From the NCBI GenBank assembly GCA_963932465.1, contig OZ010799.1:157228761-157292760 (forward strand): a stretch of 64,000 nt of DNA, read 5' to 3'. Made by a program: the position numbers and the translations under genes. Under the pieces are notes generated by a model. It saw only the letters and a list, made by a program, of their open reading frames with translations. It was not told the DNA's origin and ran no database searches. Positions within the stretch are counted from its first letter, which is position 1, and each line of letters opens with the position of its first letter. Origin of the DNA: Maratus speciosus (lineage: Eukaryota; Arthropoda; Arachnida; Araneae; Salticidae). This document shows, one piece after another, positions 54,835 to 64,000 of this stretch.

Positions 54835-57800
54835 TCACATCATATATTTCAAAGTCAGAAGTATTATTCTGGTCCGTGTAGTGAGCAGATTGTAAGTTGA
54901 GAAGTACTCATTTTTCAAGCGCTTCCAGAAATGATTCAGAAGAGTCTCACGTAAACGGAAGCATTTCACTAAAGATTCTTTGGTTGCTAGTAAAATCAAA
55001 TCGTTCACTTTTATGGTAGGTAAACACAAGATATGTTTTAGAGGTGCTCTAACTTGTTCACCAGGGCGTGCGTTAGATTTCTTCCAGATTGCACGTTTGT
55101 TTAGGACTGATTTTATGCGCTGTCTAGATTTTGAAATCCAAAACTTTTCACAAGTTTGCACTAATGTTCTGGGCACTTCTGAATGAAAAACTTTTTCATG
55201 TGCATCTTTCACGATTAATTCAGTCAATTTATGTTTTGCAGGAATCACATCAGGATGTTTTTCATAAAATGAGGAATCAGACTTTTGTAACAGTCCTCGT
55301 ACGAATAGCAAACCTTCATCTGATAACATAGGAATTAACTGTAGAAGATTCGATTTACTGGGAATACTTTTGTTACATTTCAAGTATTTTGTAACTTCAG
55401 GGAAACTTTTTTCCTGCACCAGCTTTAACCAAAAATTTTCAGCATGTAACATTTTCTCAGCTGATAATTCTGAAAAATCTCTTTTCTCTACCTTTAATTT
55501 TATATTAGAAATAAATCTAAATAGCCAAGCAGTTACTCGATACAATTTCTTTAGGGAGCTATATTTTTCAAGATTAAAAATAGGAATTTCATCAGCTTTA
55601 TTTGTTTGAACAACACAAGAAACGGTTGCTGATTTTCGAGACTTCTCTTTAGAAACATCAGGTAATTGTGTAGCAACAATTTTAACGCTAGGGCACTGAT
55701 CTTCGGGCAAGGAAAGAAATTCAGGAACATACACATTACGGTTAGCATCAGGAAAAACATGCAATTGGAGATGCTCCTTTTCCATGATCAGGTTGCTAAA
55801 ATACTGCCAGGGAATTTTCAAGTGAGCGAGATCCGGGATTTCCGAAAGCCAATTTTGCCAATTATTTTCTAGTTCACCAGAAAAAATTTCATCCCATGAT
55901 ATTCTCATTAACAATAAATATTGTAAGAGGCATTTGATGCGAATAACAAAAGGGGCAATATATCCGGCTGAATCAAGGAACATAGTTGCAATTTTCAAAA
56001 CATTGTGTTTAGTAGAAGAATCATTATTTAATTTTTCTAACAAGGGTCGTAATTCTAGTCCTAATTTATCTTCTGTATTGTTCCAGATCAATCCTAAAAT
56101 TTTCAAGGAAGTATTTGGGGGTTCGAAACTCGAAACAGGAATGTTTTCATCATCTAAAACATTAGAATTCAAGTTAGGGACATGATACAAACATTCGTTT
56201 AATGATAGAGAAACATCATATTTGGAAAAAGCATCATAGACTATACGCATTTTTGTTGTAGTTTTATCGTCACGGATAACAGGTCTGTGTGGCATGTAAT
56301 AGGAATTATTAGAATCTTTCTCGGTGCACAATTCTATTACACCCTCATTAAACTGCTCTAGTAAAATGGAGTTATATTCCTTAAATAAAGAATCGTTTTT
56401 CAAGAATTTATTTTCTAAACTAGAAAACCGCTTCTTTGCTACTTCAAGATTATTTCTAAGTAATTCGCGAGAATCTTTCCACAATAATTTTGCTTCATAA
56501 CGCCCATTTACGAATTTTAGATTTTCTTTAAATTCTTTTATTACCTCATGATCGGTAATGTTCTTTTCATTGCTTTCAGCAATGCCAATTGATTCAAGAT
56601 CCCAAAATGCTTTCAGTTGGGTATTTATATTTTCAACTGAAACACGCAAACAAGCTACTTCTTTTTTATTAGACTCTATTTGCCCTTGCACCGTATGACC
56701 GAAAATAGTTTCTGCAACGTATAATTCTTTTGTCAATTTTCCCTCGATTCCCTTTAATATTTTCCACAAAAAGTCAGTCCCTAGCAAAATATTTATTTCC
56801 TGTTCAAGACCTGTATCAGCAGGCTTAAAGCCTCTTGTTCTCATTATGTCTAGAAGTTCTGGTTCTAGTGTTTTCACAGAAGCTCCAGTTATATTATCAA
56901 CCACAAGCGCTTCGATATTTATCGAGTTAATAGGTTGCACAACACTGGATAATTCAAGAGAAACTACTTCATAACAAGATTCATAAGGGCGTCTCCGCCC
57001 AAAAGGATAAACTAATAAATTTTCTCTTCGCAATGGCTTCAATTTTAATTTTTGTACTAGCGATCTCTTCACGAAGCATTTTTCTGAACCACTATCACAT
57101 AAAACGCGAGCCAACAAGCATTCCTTACCAGCAGACACAGAAACTGTACAAGTCTGCAATAATGTAGATTTATTTTGTTTATATTTTTGTTCTGACATCA
57201 TAGATACAATTGCACCTTTCATTTCTTTTTCAGGATTTTCTTTTGCTGTTTCTTTAAAACAAAACAAATTACTATGGGTAGTGTTACCACATTTGGAACA
57301 AGGGTTAATTTTTGTTCTACAGTTAATTGATAAATGCGACTTAAAAAAGCATTTGTAACAGCGACCTTCTTTCTTTAATTTATATCGTTTCTGTTCATCA
57401 GTGAATTTCGAACAATTTAGTCCTACATGATCAGAAGACTTACAAAATATGCAAAACTGTTTTGTAGATGTATTTAAAGCAGCAGCTGAAGGTATATTTT
57501 TCTTTTGCGGAAAATTTTGATATTTACTTGAAGGATTTTCATATTTAGTTTTAGAATTTTCATAAGTCTTGGTTTGGGAATTGTTTACTAAATTAGTAGC
57601 TTCACGACATCTTAATTCCGTTTTAATAAAATTTATTAAATCGGTGACTTCACAGTCCTTATCGGGGTCACGTTTTCGATGAAAATCTAGTATCAAATTT
57701 TCGGGTAATAATCTCAGTAATAAGGGTAGTAACAAATGGCCATAGGAGCCTGATGTTACTCCTAACACATCAAGATTTCTCATACACGTTTCAATATTAT

Positions 57801-58506
57801 CATACAACTTTCTTAAAGAAATAACATTGTTAGAGGATTTCACTGGTTCAAGATTCAGAATTTTGTTCATGTAACAGTTTATGATATTTTCCCGCTTACC
57901 ATACCTCTCTTCTAACAACTTCAAACACGTAGAATAATTTTGATCTGTCAGTTCAAAACCAGATACAATATTATATGCAGGACCAGACAACAAGGATTTG
58001 AGATATTGGAATTTTTCAATTTTTGATAACGATTCGTTTGAATCTATCGCACTAGTAAATAAATTAAAAAATTCTAAGAACTGGCTTGCATCACCAGAAA
58101 ATTTTTCTATGTTAAGTTTAGGAAGCTTCACTGCCGAAACTGGCTTACTACCGATTTTTGAACCGTTACTTGATTCTAGTAAAACTTTTGGTTCAGTTTC
58201 GATTTTACATTTTTTAAGCCTCATCTTAATTTTAAATTTCAAACTGGATATTTTTTCAGAATATTCTTCTACCGATTTTAGTTCTTTTTCATATTCAGTT
58301 TTTTCCTGAATTAGCTCATCCATTTCGGAATCTAACTCCTTTAGTTGAACTTCCTTTTCATTTACGAGCTCTAACGATTCCATTAAAGAATCGCAATCAG
58401 TTTTATCAATATCAACAGATAATAATGTATCACATTTTGTGATTAATTTCGTAATGGCTGCACGAACAGTAGCTCTTTTACTTTTAAGTTTATCTGTCTT
58501 ATCCAT
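54835..58506 (-). CDS. gag-pol: BEL/Pao Gag-protease polyprotein with deleted RT, RNase H and integrase cores, 1223 aa
   Basis: Residues 5-110 are charged and coiled-coil-like; 128-290 is a DUF1759-type Gag. Three CCHC-like knuckles are FCIFCKSSDHVGLNC (352-365), CYKCFFKSHLSINC (383-396) and CSKCGNTTHSNLFC (403-416). The protease has LCDSGSEKCFV (D471-S-G, canonical). RT begins normally (MRIVYDAFS, 753 on) but jumps at about residue 785 from the N-terminal fingers to the connection region (LKILGLIWNN), losing the YVDD palm. RNase H is cut after LHVFPDAN (about 925). The integrase zinc region (HEKVFH) has lost its two cysteines (RAIWKK), and the DDE core is missing after about 1155; the tail NHFWKRLKNEY remains. 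All junctions preserve the frame. Start ATG at 58506 is 105 nt inside the primer site. Gag and protease look functional; enzymes do not. Confidence 0.93.
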   Translation of the reverse strand: MDKTDKLKSKRATVRAAITKLITKCDTLLSVDIDKTDCDSLMESLELVNEKEVQLKELDSEMDELIQEKTEYEKELKSVEEYSEKISSLKFKIKMRLKKCKIETEPKVLLESSNGSKIGSKPVSAVKLPKLNIEKFSGDASQFLEFFNLFTSAIDSNESLSKIEKFQYLKSLLSGPAYNIVSGFELTDQNYSTCLKLLEERYGKRENIINCYMNKILNLEPVKSSNNVISLRKLYDNIETCMRNLDVLGVTSGSYGHLLLPLLLRLLPENLILDFHRKRDPDKDCEVTDLINFIKTELRCREATNLVNNSQTKTYENSKTKYENPSSKYQNFPQKKNIPSAAALNTSTKQFCIFCKSSDHVGLNCSKFTDEQKRYKLKKEGRCYKCFFKSHLSINCRTKINPCSKCGNTTHSNLFCFKETAKENPEKEMKGAIVSMMSEQKYKQNKSTLLQTCTVSVSAGKECLLARVLCDSGSEKCFVKRSLVQKLKLKPLRRENLLVYPFGRRRPYESCYEVVSLELSSVVQPINSINIEALVVDNITGASVKTLEPELLDIMRTRGFKPADTGLEQEINILLGTDFLWKILKGIEGKLTKELYVAETIFGHTVQGQIESNKKEVACLRVSVENINTQLKAFWDLESIGIAESNEKNITDHEVIKEFKENLKFVNGRYEAKLLWKDSRELLRNNLEVAKKRFSSLENKFLKNDSLFKEYNSILLEQFNEGVIELCTEKDSNNSYYMPHRPVIRDDKTTTKMRIVYDAFSKYDVSLSLNECLYHVPNLNSNVLDDENIPVSSFEPPNTSLKILGLIWNNTEDKLGLELRPLLEKLNNDSSTKHNVLKIATMFLDSAGYIAPFVIRIKCLLQYLLLMRISWDEIFSGELENNWQNWLSEIPDLAHLKIPWQYFSNLIMEKEHLQLHVFPDANRNVYVPEFLSLPEDQCPSVKIVATQLPDVSKEKSRKSATVSCVVQTNKADEIPIFNLEKYSSLKKLYRVTAWLFRFISNIKLKVEKRDFSELSAEKMLHAENFWLKLVQEKSFPEVTKYLKCNKSIPSKSNLLQLIPMLSDEGLLFVRGLLQKSDSSFYEKHPDVIPAKHKLTELIVKDAHEKVFHSEVPRTLVQTCEKFWISKSRQRIKSVLNKRAIWKKSNARPGEQVRAPLKHILCLPTIKVNDLILLATKESLVKCFRLRETLLNHFWKRLKNEYFSTYNLLTTRTRIILLTLKYMM

Positions 58507-58610
58507 GTTTAAAATTAAATTCAGTTTTCAAAATAAATTATCATGAAAAATGTATATTTTCAAAAAATCAACAGTCATGCAGAATAATAAAGGTATTTCT
58601 TACCTTTTTT

Positions 58611-58627
58611 CCCGGGTTTCGGCACCA
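58611..58627 (-). other. Primer binding site, 17 nt
   Basis: Minus strand TGGTGCCGAAACCCGGG, six bases inside the 5' LTR, complementary to a tRNA 3' end finishing in CACCA. Spacing equals that of the other BEL element. Confidence 0.8.
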
Positions 58628-58633
58628 AAAACT

Positions 58634-59226
58634 TGAAGAATTTCAAGTTATTCCACAATTAAATCACAGTTCACGAAATTGTTATAGGGAGAGCATTATT
58701 ATAAGAAGTCAAGATTCCATTTAAATCATATTAAAGTCATCATATTTCACAAATAAAAGTTTTTACTTTTGTGTTTATCATTTGTAAATAATCATCATCA
58801 CTAGAACTTTTTGTAGATTATTATTTACAGTTCGAATATATACATAATGTATATTATTTACATATTTACAGATGAAACATATTTAGTTGCTTTGCTCCTT
58901 CTAGAAGTCATGATTCTAAATACAATTAAATTTCCAGCAACTATTTTCTTCTATTAAGAAGCCATAAAGAACAATAGCATGATTTTATGCTCGAGATAAA
59001 TTTTCCTTTTAAAATTAAAACAACATTTCTTCTAATTTTAGAAGACCAAGAGAAAAAATGCAGTCTACTTGCTGCGTTCAAGATTCACATTCACAAAACC
59101 AACTAAAAAGGAATAAGAAAAGAAAAAATGTTTTTTAATATCAATTCTCTCAAACGTCACGTGATCCTTCGCGGCGCCCGCCTGGCTAAGAGAGGCCCGC
59201 GAGAGAAGATTGCAAAATATTCCACA
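58634..59226 (-). repeat. 5' LTR, 593 bp
   Basis: Same length and, by eye, same sequence as 53752-54344. It should contain the promoter, but I see no clear TATA motif placement. Confidence 0.95.
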
Positions 59227-59334
59227 ACTGGCGCTTGCCCGATAGTGTTAAGGCATACCGGACGGCATAGTGTTAAGATGGTAATATTAATAAATACTTT
59301 TTAACACTTTCCAAAATAGTTTAAAAATGCTTAT

Positions 59335-59560
59335 GAATTCGATACGTCTGTCTGCCTGCTGTTTGTCCCTGCCCCCGTTAATATACTGGGAATTCCATGA
59401 AATTTTTATATGATATTCAGGTTCTCTAAGGAATGTTCGCTATTAAAAAGGAAGTGTATAGCATTTATAGTTCATTTACAGGGACACATTATGAAATGGA
59501 TTATATTACATTATGGTAAATGGAATTTTTTTTAAATTCAATTGATATGCTTAAATGTAT
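59335..59560 (+). repeat. GTCTGTC-head element with one tail block
   Basis: ACGTCTGTCTGCCTGC near 59344, CCATGAAATTTTTATATGAT, then TTCATTTACAGGGACACATT and ATTACATTATGG: same layout as 3100-3330 and 19471-19700. Confidence 0.55.
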
Positions 59561-59970
59561 CTATAAAGCAGACAAACATATATGCTTATAGATAACATCT
59601 TTAAATACATGTTACAGATATAACAACGCTTTTCGTCGATGACAATAATAAATAAAATTCTTTATTAAGAAAATAAAAGGTATACTTTCTAACGAGGAAA
59701 CTTCTATCATAATGCAATCAGCTCTAAAATGTTTTTTCCGTCATCAGGTTGCTTTTATTATGTATCACATAACTTTTTTCTGTCAATCGAAAGTAATAAG
59801 GAACTCTGTTGCTTAAAAATAAATATTTCAAATATTTTTTTAAGTATTGAGTGATAGTGGTCAGTCTATTATTAAATCCTTGAAGGGCGGTGGTACATTA
59901 TTTAAACCACTTAATTTTAATCCCAGTTTGCCATATTTGCACTTGAAATTGTAATAAATTTTTGCTTTAA
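59560..59970. other. Gene-free stretch with a MITE scrap
   Basis: AAATCCTTGAAGGGCGGTGG (59875) resembles the TTAACCCCTTGAGGGGC family end; no partner end is present. Nothing else. Confidence 0.4.
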
Positions 59971-59977
59971 TAATGCA

Positions 59978-60440
59978 CAGTCGTGGGGGGGGGGGGGGGG
60001 GTAAGCACCCCTACTAACTCTGAAACAAATTATTGTATAAGAAAGTTACTTGTACCAAACGATTGGAAATAAAGTCTACTTTGATATGGTGTATAAAAAA
60101 TTTGCTTAGGGGGCCATCTACATATCAAAACGAACCTAAACTTTTTTTTTTTTATTAGCAATACCCAAGTTTGATACCATAAATAAATTTCAAACTCTTC
60201 AATTAGCCTAAAAACAAATTTTCATGAGACTAGTACGATTAGTTTCAGAGAAATTAATTACTTTAAAATAAGCCTATTTTAGCGATTGTATTCAAATTGA
60301 AGTTCGGTACTTGTTTGCTGAAATGCTACTGAATGACTAGGCCACTTCTACTAATGTATTATTTCTTGCCAATATGACCATTTCATTCACTTAATATGTT
60401 TTGACTATTGCCAGCCCAAGCGTTTCAATGAAATGAGTAA
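59978..60440. mobile_element. Tc1-like element, copy D, 5' fragment
   Basis: CAGTCGT then a 17-nt G-run (59985-60001) then TAAGCACCCCTACTAACTC. Interior matches copy A up to TTTCAATGAAATGAGTAA, after which a (TA)n tract leads to the next element. The A-run of the other copies is replaced by G. Confidence 0.75.
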
Positions 60441-61300
60441 TATATATATATATATATATATATACAGGGTGTTTCACTACCAGACCGACAAACTTTGAGG
60501 GGTGATAGTAGACATGAAGACAGACATTATTAAATAGGAAACCATGGGGCGCAAACGTCTTCTGTAGGAGCTAGAGGCCATTAAATTTTAAGGTTCAAAA
60601 TTTCAAATGATGATAAAAAACTGAAAAAAGGGTCGATTCGTTTGTGGTTTTCGCTAAAATCATTCTTTATATCATGACTTTCTTAAACATTTTTTGTGAA
60701 GGTTACGTTCAAAAATTGTCGATAGAGGGCGCTTTAGATTTTAGAGTAACGAACAACTATTTTTTACCGTTATTTTTTGTATAGGGTTAAAATTATTCTA
60801 ATGTTTAGACTTTTACTTAAATTTTAAGCCCAAAATTGAAAACATTGGGATCGGGTAACTTGCGAAAATTGAACTGTGAACAGAGGGGGGAGATTTTAAA
60901 CGCTCATAAACGTTGAAGAAACTAATCGATTTTGTTGCGATTTGCGTGTAGGTCATTCCCTTGGTAATTATTTCATTCAAAATGACGTACAGCTTGGGTG
61001 TTCTCATTTTTTAATAGAGGGCGCTTCCGACACATCTCCGACATTTCAATGACATTACTCCTGGGTGTTTTACTACCAGAAAAACAAACTTCCAGGAAGT
61101 GTTAGGGATGCAAAGACGACTCGAAATAATATAGGAATGTAACATTGGAAATGTATTTTTTCCGAATTATGGTTAAAAGAATCAGAGAAAAAAGCAACAG
61201 AAAGAAGCAGAGAAACAGCAACACGTTAATGTGAAACAATTAGAAAATGTTATAATAATATTAAATGTTAGAAAACAGTTTATTGAAAAGTTTTACTACA

Positions 61301-61355
61301 AAAGGTGTTTGAAATTACGACCAGAAGTAGACCGGCAAGCTTGACAGCGACGGTA
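61301..61355 (-). pseudogene. Inverted second copy of the transposase 3' end
   Basis: Minus strand reads RCQACRSTSGRNFKHLL-stop, matching the C-terminus of the plus-strand fragment 61367-61510. It shows that the inverted arm extends into coding sequence. Confidence 0.85.
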
Positions 61356-61366
61356 GATGGCGCTGC

Positions 61367-61510
61367 GAAGACCTCGCGGCTCGTATTTCTGTAGCTGCTG
61401 GAAAGCTATCAGAGACGCCAGGAATCTTCCAGAGCTTGAGGAATTCCATGCGACGCCGCTGTCAAGCTTACTGGACTATTTCTGGTCGTAATTTCGAACA
61501 CCTTTTGTAG
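61367..61510 (+). pseudogene. Mariner (DD41D-family) transposase C-terminal fragment, 47 codons
   Basis: Reads EDLAARISVAAGKLSETPGI, then SLRNSMRRRCQAYW and SGRNFEHLL-stop. Aligned without gaps to residues 312-358 of the transposase at 11914-12990 (EELVARIVAAAGQIRDTPGI ... SGRNFEHLL versus QGRNFEHLL). Catalytic domain absent. Confidence 0.93.
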
Positions 61511-62370
61511 TAAAACCTTTAAATAATCTGTTTTCCGTCACATTAACGTGTTTCTGTTTCTGTGCTTCTTTCTGTTGCTTTTTTTTCTGCTTCTTTTAAC
61601 CATAATTCGCAAAAAAGACATTTCCAGCGTTACATTCCTATGTGATTCCGAGTCGTCTTTGCATCCCTAACACTTCCTGGAAGTATGTTGTTCTGGTAGT
61701 AAAACACCCAGGAGTAATGTCATTGAAATGTTGGAGATGTGTCGGAAGCGCCCTCTATCAAAAAATGAGGACACCAAAGCTGTACGTCATTTTGAATAAA
61801 ATAACTACCAAGGGAATGACCTACACACAAATCGCAATAAAATTGATTAGTTTCTTCAACGTTTATGAGCGTTTAAAATCTCCCCCCTCTGTTCACAGTT
61901 CAATTTTCGCTAGTTACCCGATTCCAATGTTTTCGATTTTGGGCTTAAAATTTAAGTTAAAGTCTAAACATTAGAATAATTTTAACCCCATACAAAAATG
62001 ACGGTAAAAAGTAGTTGTCCGTTACTCTAAAGTCTAAAGCGCTCTCTATCGACAATTTTTGAACGTAACCTTTAAAAAAATTTTTAAAGAAAATCGTGAT
62101 ATAAAGAATGATTTTAGCGAAAACCGCAAACGAATCGACCCTTTTTCCGTTTTTTATCATCGTTTGAAGTTTTGGACCTTAAACTTTAATGGCCCCTAGC
62201 TCCTACAGAAGACGTTTGAGCCCCATAGTTTCCTATTTAATAATGTTTGTCTTTATGTCTACTATTACCCCCCAAAGTTTGTCGGTCTGGTAGTGAAACA
62301 CCCTGTATATAACCATTATATATAACAAATCGTCATCGATTTCTAATTATTAAAATGAAATATATATATA

Positions 62371-63155
62371 CTAGCAGCCTTCGCCCGCTTCGCTGGTCTG
62401 TTTTTCTAAACAAACCATGAATCAAACGAAATATATCTGTGAATTTGGTCATTCGTTTGAAAGCAATATGGACCTGGCATACCCATCCGAATTGCTACAA
62501 ACGATAGGGACGTCATTATACTATTGCATTTTCTATTGAGACAGACAAAATTTGAGCTGCTAAGGACCAACTTCTTTAGTTGATCCTTTACTGTGGGATT
62601 ATGTAAAGTACGATAGAACAATACGTAGTATACTTACATCCTTCCTCTGAAAATTTATCAATGAAATTCTCATCAGATTCCGTCTAATAGAACCTATGAA
62701 AAAGGCTAATCTTTCATAATTGGGCTCACCTCATTCTAGAACTTTCATCCAAAATCCTATAACCAAGCAACCTAGAACGATATGTGTTTTATACTAAAAT
62801 ATTCCCTGAAACATTAACTAACTGAGCAAGTTCCACCAAAATCCACTTAGCAGAATCTTTTAAACTGGCAAATGTACCAAAACGTTCCCTAAAAATTATC
62901 TAATTAACAGTTTGTCTTACCAGAATCCACCCAGCAGAACCTTTAAAAAAGCCAATCTTTCATAATCGTGTTCTTCTGATTTTGAATTTTCCCCCATAAT
63001 TATTTAAATAAGCAACGTAGAACGATATGATGTACTAATATTTTTTTCTGAAAAATTATCTAACAATGTATGTCCCATCAAAAATCTATTCAGCAGAACT
63101 CACGTTGTAAGCGGCCCAAACGAAATTTCTCTTTATATTTCATACATATTATAGA
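62371..63155 (-). mobile_element. Non-autonomous Helitron on the minus strand, 785 bp
   Basis: Minus strand starts A|TCTATAATATGTATG and ends AGCGAAGCGGGCGAAGGCTG then CTAG|T. It includes an internal duplication of about 200-230 bp (blocks AATCTTTCATAAT, AACGATATGTG or AACGATATGAT, CAGCAGAACC). No coding. Confidence 0.6.
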
Positions 63156-63490
63156 TAGTTAAATTTAAATATATCTTCCATAATCGCGTTAACCAGATTA
63201 TAGAACTCTCAGGGATGTAGGGGTATGTCTACTTTATATACCCACTGGATTTTTTAAGAAACCCGCACACCTTTATAGAATATATATTCTCTATTATATA
63301 CACATTGCATATAGCGTACATCCTCTTATAGTAATCTACTACACCACAGAGAACTTTTCGGCATAGCATCAAAATCCATTTAGTAGAACTTTATATTAAA
63401 ATACATTAAGGTAATCTTTCATAATCGGGTTCACCTAATTTTAAAAGTCCCGTACTTATCACTAATTCAAATTAGAACTTTTTTTTTTTT
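63156..63490. other. Gene-free stretch
   Basis: Continues the imperfect blocks of the preceding Helitron (TTTCATAATCGGGTTCACCT at about 63417), otherwise AT-rich. Confidence 0.45.
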
Positions 63491-63493
63491 TAC

Positions 63494-64000
63494 ATTAACC
63501 CCTTCACGGTCGCTTAATATTTGAAAAAACCATCAAAAGTGTACCTATTTTTTTTATTACCGAAATTGAATAATTATAAGGTTTCTAAATAAAATATGCA
63601 ATTAGTTTATTTTTAAGCCGAAAAAACAATATTTTATAGCCATATTCATATTTGTATAAAAGCCACCATGCGAGAATTATGTGTCTTAACCTCTTAAGCT
63701 CCGCCTCCGATAAAAGTAGGTTACTTTTTTTTATTATTCAGATTGTTTGATTCCCACCACCGTAGTTTACGGCAGATAAAATGATACGAAAATAAAGCCA
63801 TTTACACTATTTTAAAAAAACTGGTGGGAGTCAAACAATCTGAATTAAAAGATAGTAGCCTACATTTATCGGGGGCGGAGCTTAAGAGGTTAAGACACAT
63901 AATCCTCGCATGATGGCTTTTATACAAATATGAATATGGCTATAAAATATTGTTTTTTCGCCTTAAAAATAAACTAATTGCATATTTTATTTAGAAACCT
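63494..64000. repeat. Large palindrome with a central TTAA MITE, continues past the window
   Basis: From GGTTTCTAAATAAAATATGC (63580) to the complementary AGAAACCT at the window end, both arms pair around 63790. The left edge TTAACCCCTTCACGG (63495) looks like a TTAA-type end whose partner should lie about 80 bp beyond the window. Confidence 0.85.
63686..63893. mobile_element. TTAA-flanked MITE at the centre of the palindrome, 208 bp
   Basis: TTAACCTCTTAAGCTCCGCC and its inverse GGCGGAGCTTAAGAGGTTAA; inner arms include CAGATTGTTTGA. Outside, GTGTC|TTAA...TTAA|GACAC shows the target was the TTAA at the exact symmetry centre of the outer palindrome. Confidence 0.85.

Larger units (their letters stand above)
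53752..59226 (-). mobile_element. Young domain-deleted BEL/Pao retrotransposon, 5475 bp
   Basis: LTRs of 593 bp each that look identical, 5-bp duplication ACTGG (53747-53751, 59227-59231), primer site, polypurine tract and one open frame of 1223 codons. The frame lacks the catalytic core of RT, RNase H and integrase. Identical LTRs imply recent insertion, so the deletions probably predate this copy and enzymes came from elsewhere. Confidence 0.95.
53357..59276. mobile_element. TTAA-flanked MITE split by a BEL/Pao insertion
   Basis: TTAACACTATGCCGTCCG at the left and CCGGACGGCATAGTGTTAA at the right. Without the retrotransposon (and one copy of its 5-bp duplication) the element is about 445 bp, including its two TTAA sites. 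It includes a 45-bp tandem repeat. Confidence 0.8.
60465..62305 (+). mobile_element. Foldback mariner derivative, 1841 bp
   Basis: TA-flanked (60463-60464, 62306-62307), ends CAGGGTGTTTCACTACCAG and its inverse. The inverted arms continue inward for nearly 890 bp on each side, so that almost the whole element can pair. A secondary copy of the terminal motif (CTGGGTGTTTTACTACCAGA at 61064, inverse at about 61690-61711) lies within each arm. The arms include the 3' end of a transposase gene on each side. Confidence 0.88.

Noticed and set aside
54835..58506. Host gene derived from Gag (Arc-like domestication)
   Set aside because: Intact LTRs, target duplication, primer site and polypurine tract show an ordinary retrotransposon insertion, not a domesticated gene.

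Overview
The window is AT-rich arthropod-type nuclear DNA. The BEL/Pao retroelements, Tc1/mariner, hAT, piggyBac-type and Helitron remnants, long homopolymers, microsatellites and satellite DNA all fit a large repeat-rich arthropod genome. An arachnid is my guess, held with low confidence. I could not support any host protein-coding exon. Every long reading frame belongs to a transposable element, and nearly all shorter frames are chance or repeat-derived.

Layout. 0.3-7.0 kb: two 81-bp inverted arms (332-412 and 6822-6902) enclose two clusters of GTCAC/TGACGTCA motifs, a diverged tandem array and a palindrome carrying two tRNA-Glu-like sequences. 9.9-15.7 kb: a short Helitron, a 171-bp palindromic MITE, an apparently intact mariner-like transposon with 628-bp inverted repeats and a 358-aa transposase (10994-13717), a second MITE 9 bp further on, and another Helitron. 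16-22.6 kb: a Tc1-like non-autonomous element, a run of TTAA-flanked MITEs, and a MITE family with 4-bp target duplications. 22.8-25.1 kb: a hAT-like element whose interior is almost entirely a minisatellite. 25.8-27.6 kb: tandem TTAA MITEs, one split cleanly by a Helitron. 27.9-33.1 kb: a BEL/Pao retrotransposon on the minus strand with TSD GTTGC, a frameshift and a deleted integrase core. 34-37.2 kb: an element starting TTTTTAGGGTTCCGTA that hosts two nested insertions. 37-48 kb: MITEs, a microsatellite, nested hAT remnants and an inverted pair of mariner fragments. 50.1-52.2 kb: a 150-bp satellite with an 889-bp higher-order unit. 53.4-59.3 kb: a young BEL/Pao element inside a TTAA MITE. 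It has 593-bp LTRs that look identical and a single 1223-codon frame lacking the RT, RNase H and integrase cores. 60-64 kb: a foldback mariner derivative, a minus-strand Helitron and a large palindrome running off the window end.

How the parts relate. Non-autonomous elements appear next to possible helpers. The intact transposase at 11914-12990 shares its terminal-repeat style and C-terminus with the foldback element at 60465-62305 and has terminal similarity to the MITE at 44452-45053. Several insertions can be dated relative to each other because the empty site is visible in a sister repeat copy in the same window. The items most worth pursuing are the domain-deleted but frame-preserved BEL element, the foldback element whose arms contain the transposase 3' end, the minisatellite-filled hAT element, the AGGGGGCGCT (CTCF-like) array in the satellite, and an unclassified 230-bp repeat present four times in one orientation.
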